Source: Amphiura filiformis (Eukaryota > Echinodermata > Ophiuroidea > Amphilepidida > Amphiuridae). From it: 64,000 nt of DNA. The stretch spans positions 75,766,713 through 75,830,712 of the forward strand of contig NC_092628.1 of assembly GCF_039555335.1 (NCBI RefSeq), read 5' to 3'. The notes under the pieces were generated by a model. That model was not told where the DNA came from. It made no database searches and saw only the letters and a program-made list of their open reading frames with translations. The position numbers and the translations under genes were made by a program. Shown one piece after another: positions 51,301 through 60,300 of the stretch (its first letter is position 1; each line of letters starts with the position of its first letter).

Positions 51301-54300
51301 TGCATGCATATATTCACAGGCCTGAGTGCCCATTTAATTTTTGTTTCAAAGTATCAGGCTCCTCAGAATCCTCAGTGTAATACTCTTGAGGGATAGGGGG
51401 TGTACCACACTTCAGCCAATTTAGTTACCTTTCGTTTATGTGCTGGTGCGCATTTCTACACGTGGATAAGAAAAGGTAATACAGGTGGAGGAACTTACTA
51501 TTGAGTACAGAATTACCTTGTAATGATTCTAACCCTCAAACCTACTGATCCCAAAATAGAAACAAACTGTAATGCTTTTGTGTATATATCTTTTCTTACA
51601 GGTTTGGCAGTTTGCTCCCAATAGTATCCACTACTTGCTGACATTATGGCAGCGTATGGTTGCCTCAGTACCCTATGTAAAAGCCACAGAACCCCACTTG
51701 TTAGAAGTATACACCCCTGAGATTACCAAGGCTTATATTACATCCAGACTAGATTCAGTAGCAATAATACAGATGGATGATGGTATGGATGACCCATTGG
51801 ATGATACAGGGATGGTACAACAACAGCTAGACCAGGTAAGATCTAGTACAATGGGAGTTGTATTCAAGACTAGATTCAGTAGCAATAATACAGATGGATG
51901 ATGGTATGGATGACCCATTGGATGATACAGGGATGGTACAACAACAGCTAGACCAGGTAAGAGCTAGTACAATGGGTGTTGTATTCAAGACTAGATTCAG
52001 TAGCAATAATATAGATGGATGATGGTATGGATGACCCATTGGATGATACAGGGATGGTACAACAACAGCTAGACCAGGTAAGATCTAGTACAATGGGAGT
52101 TGTATTCAAGACTAGATTCAGTAGCAATAATACAGATGGATGATGGTATGGATGACCCATTGGATGATACAGGGATGGTACAACAACAGCTAGACCAGGT
52201 AAGATCTAGTACAATGGGAGTTGTATTCAAGACTAGATTCAGTAGCAATAATACAGATGGATGATGGTATGGATGACCCATTGGATGATACAGGGATGGT
52301 ACAACAACAGCTAGACCAGGTAAGATCTAGTACAATGGGTGTTGTATTCAAGACTAGATTCAGTAGCAATAATACAGATGGATGATGGTATGGATGACCC
52401 ATTGGATGATACAGGGATGGTACAACAACAGCTAGACCAGGTAAGAGATAGTACAATGGGAGTTGTATTCAAGACTAGATTCAGTAGCAATAATTCAGAT
52501 GGATGATGGTATGGATGACCCATTGGATGATACAGGGATGGTACAACAACAGCTAGACCAGGTAAGAGATAGTACAATGGGAGTTGTATTCAAGACTAGA
52601 TTCAGTAGCAATAATACAGATGGATGACCCATTGGATGATACAGGGATGGTACAACAACAGCTAGACCAGGTAAGAGCTAGTACAATGGGAGTTGTATTC
52701 AAGACTAGATTCAGTAGCAATAATACAGATGGATGATGGTTTGGATGATCCATTGGATGATACAGGGATGGTACAACAACAGCTAGACCAGGTAAGAGCT
52801 AGTACAATGGGAGTTGTATTCAAGACTAGATTCAGTAGCAATAATACAGATGGATGATGGTATGGATGACCCATTGGATGATACAGGGATGGTACAACAA
52901 CAGCTAGACCAGGTAAGAGCTAGTACAATGGGAGTTGTATTCAAGACTAGATTCAGTAGCAATAATACAGATGGATGATGGTATGGATGACCCATTGGAT
53001 GATACAGGGATGGTACAACAACAGCTAGACCAGGTAAGAGCTAGTACAATGGGAGTTGTATTCAAGACTAGATTCAGTAGCAATAATACAGATGGATGAT
53101 GGTATGGATGACCCATTGGATGATACAGGGATGGTACAACAACAGCTAGACCAGGTAAGAGATAGTACAATGGGAGTTGTATTCAAGACTAGATTCAGTA
53201 GCAATAATACAGATGGATGATGGTATGGATGACCCATTGGATGATACAGGGATGGTACAACAACAGCTAGACCAGGTAAGAGCTAGTACAATGGGAGTTG
53301 TATTCAAGACTAGATTCAGTAGCAATAATACAGATGGATGATGGTATGGATGACCCATTGGATGATACAGGGATGGTACAACAACAGCTAGACCAGGTAA
53401 GAGATAGTACAATGGGAGTTGTATTCAAGACTAGATTCAGTAGCAATAATACAGATGGATGATGGTATGGATGCCCCATTGGATGATACAGGGATGGTAC
53501 AACAACAGCTAGACCAGGTAAGAGCTAGTACAATGGGAGTTGTATTCAAGACTAGATTCAGTAGCAATAATACAGATGGATGATGGTATGGATGACCCAT
53601 TGGATGACACAGGGATGGTACAACAACAGCTAGACCAGGTAAGAGCTAGTACAATGGGAGTTGTATTCAAGACTAGATTCAGTAGCAATAATATAGATGG
53701 ATGATGGTATGGATGACCCATTGGATGACCTCTTAAAATTGGTAAGTAAGCCAGAGATCTTTTATTCTAGATTATCAAATTAAGCTTTATTTCCTTGTTT
53801 TCCAGCTGTCTACAATAGGGCGATGTGAATACGAGAAGACATGTGCATTACTCATTCAACTCTTTGACCAATCCGCACAAGAATACCAGAAATCAATACA
53901 AGCAAATACAACAGGAATTCAACTATCGATACAAGAAGGTATGCTAATAGCAGGGAATTGAGCATTGATACTGTGATTAAGTCAAGTGTCCATTTTGCAC
54001 AAGAATACTGTAGTAACATTGCTACATGTATTGCATGCAAGGTATTCAAGCCAAACATTAGTTACTTACAGTAGGTTCATATCCAATAGTGGATTTTTGC
54101 ACATTTTTGCAAAGAGACAACTCCGATCTTGCAATGATTATCTTCGTCTTGACTATATCCCATGACTAGAGTCTTAGCTGGTGATAGAACTTGCACAGTG
54201 TTTGCATCAAAAGAGTGGAATAAGCTACCTGTCTATTACGGCCGGTGTCTACAGGTCCTCTGTCGGAATCCTGTTGACAAAGTGAATTATGTCAACATAT

Positions 54301-57300
54301 CAACAGAACTTCGTCCATGGCGACATAGTGCTAAGGCAATGGCCCAGTAAAACTTCGTCAGGCAAGCTCATTTTCAACAAAATGCAATGCCAAATCTTAT
54401 CTTTTACCTACTCTTTCGCCAATTTTTCATGTTATTTGCCTTCAGGGGGCATACTTTTGGCAGTATTATGCCTTGTTTTTCGGTGTAAATTGTACACTTC
54501 ATCGCTACATGCTCGCTATAAAGACGGCCATCTTGGAAATTTGCTGAAATTGTCGACGGTGTTTCTAGATATTTTTAGGTTAAAATTTTTAAAATATTCA
54601 TGAAAAAAAAAAAAGTCCTGGTATTTTTTCGGAACCCAAATGTATGTCGACATTCTGTCGATGTCAAGATACGAAATATGTCGACATCAAAAAACGGTGC
54701 CGACACCGGCCCTACTGTCTATAATATTAGACAATCTTCATCTACAAATATATTCAAAAAGCTCTCAAAACTTACTTGTTCTTATTGGTATTGTACTTTG
54801 TATTTTAAGATGCACCTTCAAATGTAGTTTTAAGTGGTAGTATTAAGGTCTTTATTTTGTAAGAGCGCTGAGCCTTTTGGAACTGGCGCAAATCCTCTTT
54901 GTATTGTATTGTATTGTATTGAAATCAGTTCAAGATCATATTTTTGTCTGTTGTCTTCGGCTTTCCTATTAGTATAGTTAATGTACCTCATTTGAAGCAT
55001 GCAATGTTTCATGTAAATGAGTATTTCTTTTTTTTTTCATTTTCAAGGGCGATTGACATGGTTAGTGTACATAATTGGTGCTGTGATCGGTGGAAGGGTT
55101 TCATTTACAAGTGCTGATGAGCATGATGCATTAGATGGAGAATTGGTTTGCAGGTAAGGGAACCAAATGTCTGCATTTATTCATTCGTTCATGTGCATGC
55201 ATATGTGTGTGGGTGTGAGCCTTGTAGTAGGTACGGGTAGGACTTTTATGTTGTGATTTATGACAGCAAAAAACACACCTATGACTTCTAAAAGCCGCAA
55301 TAAATGTGATGAGCTTTTTAAATAGGGGGAAAAACGCCTGGTCATTTACGCGTGATTTATTTGGAAATACCAGACAAAATTACATCTGTAAGTACATTTT
55401 GATGCAAAAATATGATTTTACTTAAGTTAAATAACATTTCTACTATTTGAATTTGAACCCGAAAGTGTGATGTATTTTGCATTATTTTCGGCCAATTTCA
55501 TGCTTGCCTGAGATTTTAAAAAATGCAGTGCACATCAAAATATGCAACAAACATTAAAATTCAAATAGTGGACATGTTTTTTGTTTGTTTTTGATGCCCC
55601 GGTGGAACAATTTGTAATAGATCCTGGAGCATTGTGACACAATGAGATTGGCAAAATATTAAAATAATATGCATGTACTGAGAACTAAATGAACTAAACG
55701 CCTTGGTTCAACCAAAATTACCATCAAGCATTTCTTATATTTTTTACCAACCTTTCCAGAGTACTCCAGCTGATGAACTTAACCGATGCTAAGCTATCAC
55801 AAGCTGGCAGTGAGAAATTAGATTTAGCACTTCTTAGTTTCTTTGAGCAATTCACCAAAATCTACCTAGGGAATCAGGTCCAGAAATCTTCCAAGGTGAG
55901 TTGATGTGATGGAATCTTTACTTAGAATGAAATAGCTCTCAGGGAGAGTTGTATTGTGAGACAAAATCACATGAATTGCTAGGAGAGGTAACCTGCCCAC
56001 ACAGAATAAATTGAAGCCCAAGTAATCGCTCATGCTTTTCTCAAAAGGCAGCGCCACTGTGAATTTCTACAAAGGAGCAGCGTGGCACACTGGATAGGGT
56101 CTTTGCCTTTGGTGTGAGCGGTACCGGGTTCAAACTCGTGGCTTGTCTGGAAAAGGCAGGGTAGATGACCCATGATAAAAGACCTTGTTACAGTAGGTTC
56201 AGTGTAATGCCTGTTTGTCACTGGCCTGAAGTTTAATATGAAGTTATTTCCCCAATTTCAGCTGTTAATGCCCAGATATTCTTGATATAATAAAAAGGAA
56301 AGAAAAATCAAAGCCAAGCAGCAGAGTAAAAGATAACAAATCTTAGGCCATGTCTGACTATCCCAGGGTTTAGCGCGGTTTTGACTGTTTAATATATAAC
56401 TAGTATGTGAATACCTGCTATAGAAAAAACATAGCTAGTACTAGTGTATGCAAAACAGTGAACTCAACACTTACTTTTACTGTTCCTATAATAGTTCATT
56501 GTGCTTTTCCTTTATTTCCAATGTTTCTTCGTAGTTATACCGTACACTTTCTCAAGTATTGGGACTTCAAGATGAGTCGATGGTACTGAGTGTCTTTATT
56601 GGTAAAATGTAAGTGGATTACAATTTTTATCAGTAACTGGTTAACAAAATGCTGACATGTGTGGGAGGTATCTGAGCTTGTGTGCATGCTAGAGATAATG
56701 TTTAAATTTAGAAAATGAGTGGAGTATCGAAAAAATCCCTCTTGAGTAAGTGAATTCAAATAATTAATGGAACTGATCAGGTGTTGCCATCAGCAACAAT
56801 TTGCTTATATAATTTATAGAAAGTATTTTGTAACTTGACATGCGGTTTCTGCATTGTTCCCACAGTATAACAAATCTCAAATATTGGGGTAGAAGTGAAC
56901 CCATCATCTCAAAAACCTTACAACTACTCAGCGACTTGTCTGTAGGTTACAGCAGTGTACGCAAACTAGTCAAACTAGAGGCAGTGCAATTTATGCTTAG
57001 CAATCATACGGTAAGCTTTGAATATTGTCTTAAATTTAGTGACTAAACGAGTGTCATGGCCATATGACTACAACAAAGTGTATCACTCAGTACAGGTATT
57101 TGTCTCAGTATGTTGCAGTGGATGATGAGTAAAATAACCACATACTACAGTGCAAAACTGTGTATCTTAAAATTTTGGAAAATCTTTTTTTCTTCTGAAA
57201 AGTTTAAATAAAATATTGAATTCTTGTAAATAGTGGGGAAGCTTACATGATAAGATACAAACTTACCGGCTAGTGTGGGATTTGTAGCATGTTTAAATTC

Positions 57301-60300
57301 TAGATGCTATCCAGTATATTGAATCTACAAATATAGAAGTATGAAGTATTTCATTTACACCAAAAATTGCAAAAAGGAAGTTCCAAATCATACTTTCATA
57401 CAAAGATATTTCTTCATTTTGTTTTTAAATTTGATTGCAGAGTGCTCACTTTCCTTTTCTGGGAGTCAACGGCACATTATCAATAAATGACATGAGATGC
57501 AGAACCACATTCTACACAGCATTAGGGAGACTATTGATGGTAGACTTGGGAGAAGACGAGGATAGATTTGATACATTTATGATGCCACTCACAACAGCAT
57601 TTGAGTATGTAGGAGCCCAGTTGGCTAATGGGGATAAAGGGGCAGTCTGGAATGAGGCAGAAACAAAGGTAGGCTGGGGTTTTGATAAATAATAATGTCA
57701 GAAAACTTGGTCACAATGATCAATTTTGGTTTGGTTTATATTTGTTGAAACCTAACTATCAAAATGTTCCAATTTGTGATGGTGATTATTGAGTGCATTA
57801 AAGAAGTGAAATTTCCATCCCTTTGGCGTGATTGTTTACCATTTCTGCAGTAGTACTTGTATATGCTCAACGCAGTGCACATAACTCTGAAGCATTAGGA
57901 AATTTAGTTATTATGTATCATACACATGGCTTGCAAGATCATTTTTGATGAGATAATAGCATCAGCTATTGTTTCTTCATGAAAGAAAGCTCATATGTGA
58001 CACGATCTGGTCCATGGGGCCAAAGGCGGTTTATGCTAGACCTTTGGTGTTTTCAGTAAATGATAGCATATTGTATGTATAATGTAATAATTATAGTAAC
58101 TCAATTTTCAAAAATGCCTCCTTTGTCCCCCATGGACCAGATCTTGAAGTCAGACTTTCTTTTTAATTCAAAATGAAGCACCAAATTAAGTAGATGTGTT
58201 TCTTCTCTTCTTTTGCAGAGGACGTTAATAGGCTTAGCCAGAGACCTGCGGGGAATAGCATTTGCTTTCAATACCAAAGTCAGCTACATGATGCTCTTTG
58301 AATGGATGTATCCTTTATTATTACTATACATATGTGATCATGAAAACATAAATTTTATAATGAATAATGACTAAATATAACTGCGGTCGGCTGCGACCGC
58401 GAGCATGCACAACCGCCAGGTATTTTAGAAGGTATTTTGTTTAACACCGGAAGTGACCCCTCATAACCTTTGACCCTAAATAAAAATCAATAATGTAAAA
58501 TATGCGGGTTAGTCCTCAGTACCCAGGACCCGCAATGCTATACTTTGTCAACTCTGGAGTTTTTTTTTGACCACCTTAAGGTGCAGGATTGAAACCGGGG
58601 GGCTCCCTATCTGAACTGACGGGTATGTTCCAGTAGTATCATAGGTGGTTCTGGATGTTGGAAAATTTGAATGGTCAAGTAGCAGAAAACAGCAAAAAGG
58701 GTTAGTCATCATCGGGTATGAAAACTGAAAAAGTGGGGTCATTGGGTAATTGCCCAGTAGGCCTACCGTAAAATGTGGTAACTTTGAGCACTGGCACTTT
58801 TCAGAGTTTTTAAACCACTGCCTCCAAACAAAACCAATCATATTTCTAATTAAGTGTTATTTATGACAATAGTGCTCCCTTCTACACCTTGAAGCTGAAA
58901 TTTGCGTACCTGTGTTTTCCTTAGCCAATAAAATTTTTGAAGGTATTTCGTTTTATACCAGAAGTAACCCCTTAACGACCTTTAACCAAAATAAAAAAAT
59001 ACCACATATACATTACGTAAACCCAATTCATGTGTGAACATATACCATCACTCTCCTATGTTTTTCTTGGCTGATAAAAATTTTATAAGGTATTTCGTGT
59101 TATACCGGAAGTGACCCCTTAATGACCTTTGACCCCAAATAAAAAAAATACCACATATACAATAGATGAACACAATTCATGTGTGAACACAACATCACTC
59201 TCCTTTGTTTTTCTTGGCTGATAAAAATCTTTGAAGGTATTTCGTGTTATACCGAAGTGACCCCTTAATGACCTTGGACCCCAAATAAAAAAATACCACG
59301 TATACACTAGATAAACACAATTCATGTGTGAACACACCATCAATCTCCTATGTTTTTATTGGCTGATAAAAATTTTTGAAGGTATTTCGTTTTATACCGA
59401 AGTAACCCCTTAATGACCTTTGACCCCAAATGAAAAAATACTGCATATTTACTATGTAATAACAAGTCATGTGTGGACATACTGTTACTCTGCTATGTTT
59501 TTTCTGGCTAATAAAATTTTTGAAAATGTTTGGTTTTTGACCGAAGTGACCCCTTAATGACCTTTGATCCCAATTCTGTGGTATAACCTTTAGACACTGG
59601 GTATAGGTGATGCATGTGTGCAAGTGATGTCACGGTGCTATGTAATATGTAGGAGGAGAAGCATTTTAGTGAAAATCATATTTTTGGCCATTGACCGGAA
59701 GTGGATGATTTTTGACCGGAAGTTTATCATGTGACATCTGTGGCACCACCTAATGGTTCAAGTGACCAAGTATGGTCAACATGGCTGAAAGCATGTGGCT
59801 ACGATGACGGATCGTGCATAGTGTTGACAGAAGAAGAAGAAAGAAAGAAAGAAAGAAGAAGAACGCGGTAAAAAGAATGCACATCGCCGATGGCGGATGT
59901 GCAAAAAGTGTCATTCAATCTCTTTCTGTCATAAGCCCTTACCCCACTCCCACTGTTCATCTCTCCCTCTTTTCTCTTTTGTTATCTCCAACAAATACAG
60001 ATCTTTAGATACTGTTATTAGCCAGAAAGGTCCTAGGAGTCAAAGATTTATCTAAATCATTTCTAAGCATGTAAACCTAACCCCTGTGAATGAAAATAAA
60101 TTGAACTTTGAAGCAAACAACCAAATGAAAACTAGCTTCGAGTGATGCGAGTATTTTTTTTGTGTGAATCATACATGCATCTTGTATTTCACCTTAACAA
60201 GACATTACACAGTTATCCAGCATATACCCCTATCTTACTACGAGCTGTAGAGTTATGGTATCATGAGCCTGCAGTCACAACACCAATCTTGAAACTAATG

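Noticed and set aside
51733..53721. A ladder of 60-88-codon minus-strand ORFs repeated every 121 bp
   Set aside because: They are antisense shadows of the XPO7 exon-13 array and repeat with its unit.
51746..53729. Regular repeats that might suggest a CRISPR array
   Set aside because: The host is eukaryotic, units are 121 bp with no unique spacers, and the unit is exon plus donor.
57989..58143. Possible coding conservation around CTGGTCCATGGGG
   Set aside because: The segment is an inverted-repeat MITE within intron 19 of XPO7 with no open frame joining exons.
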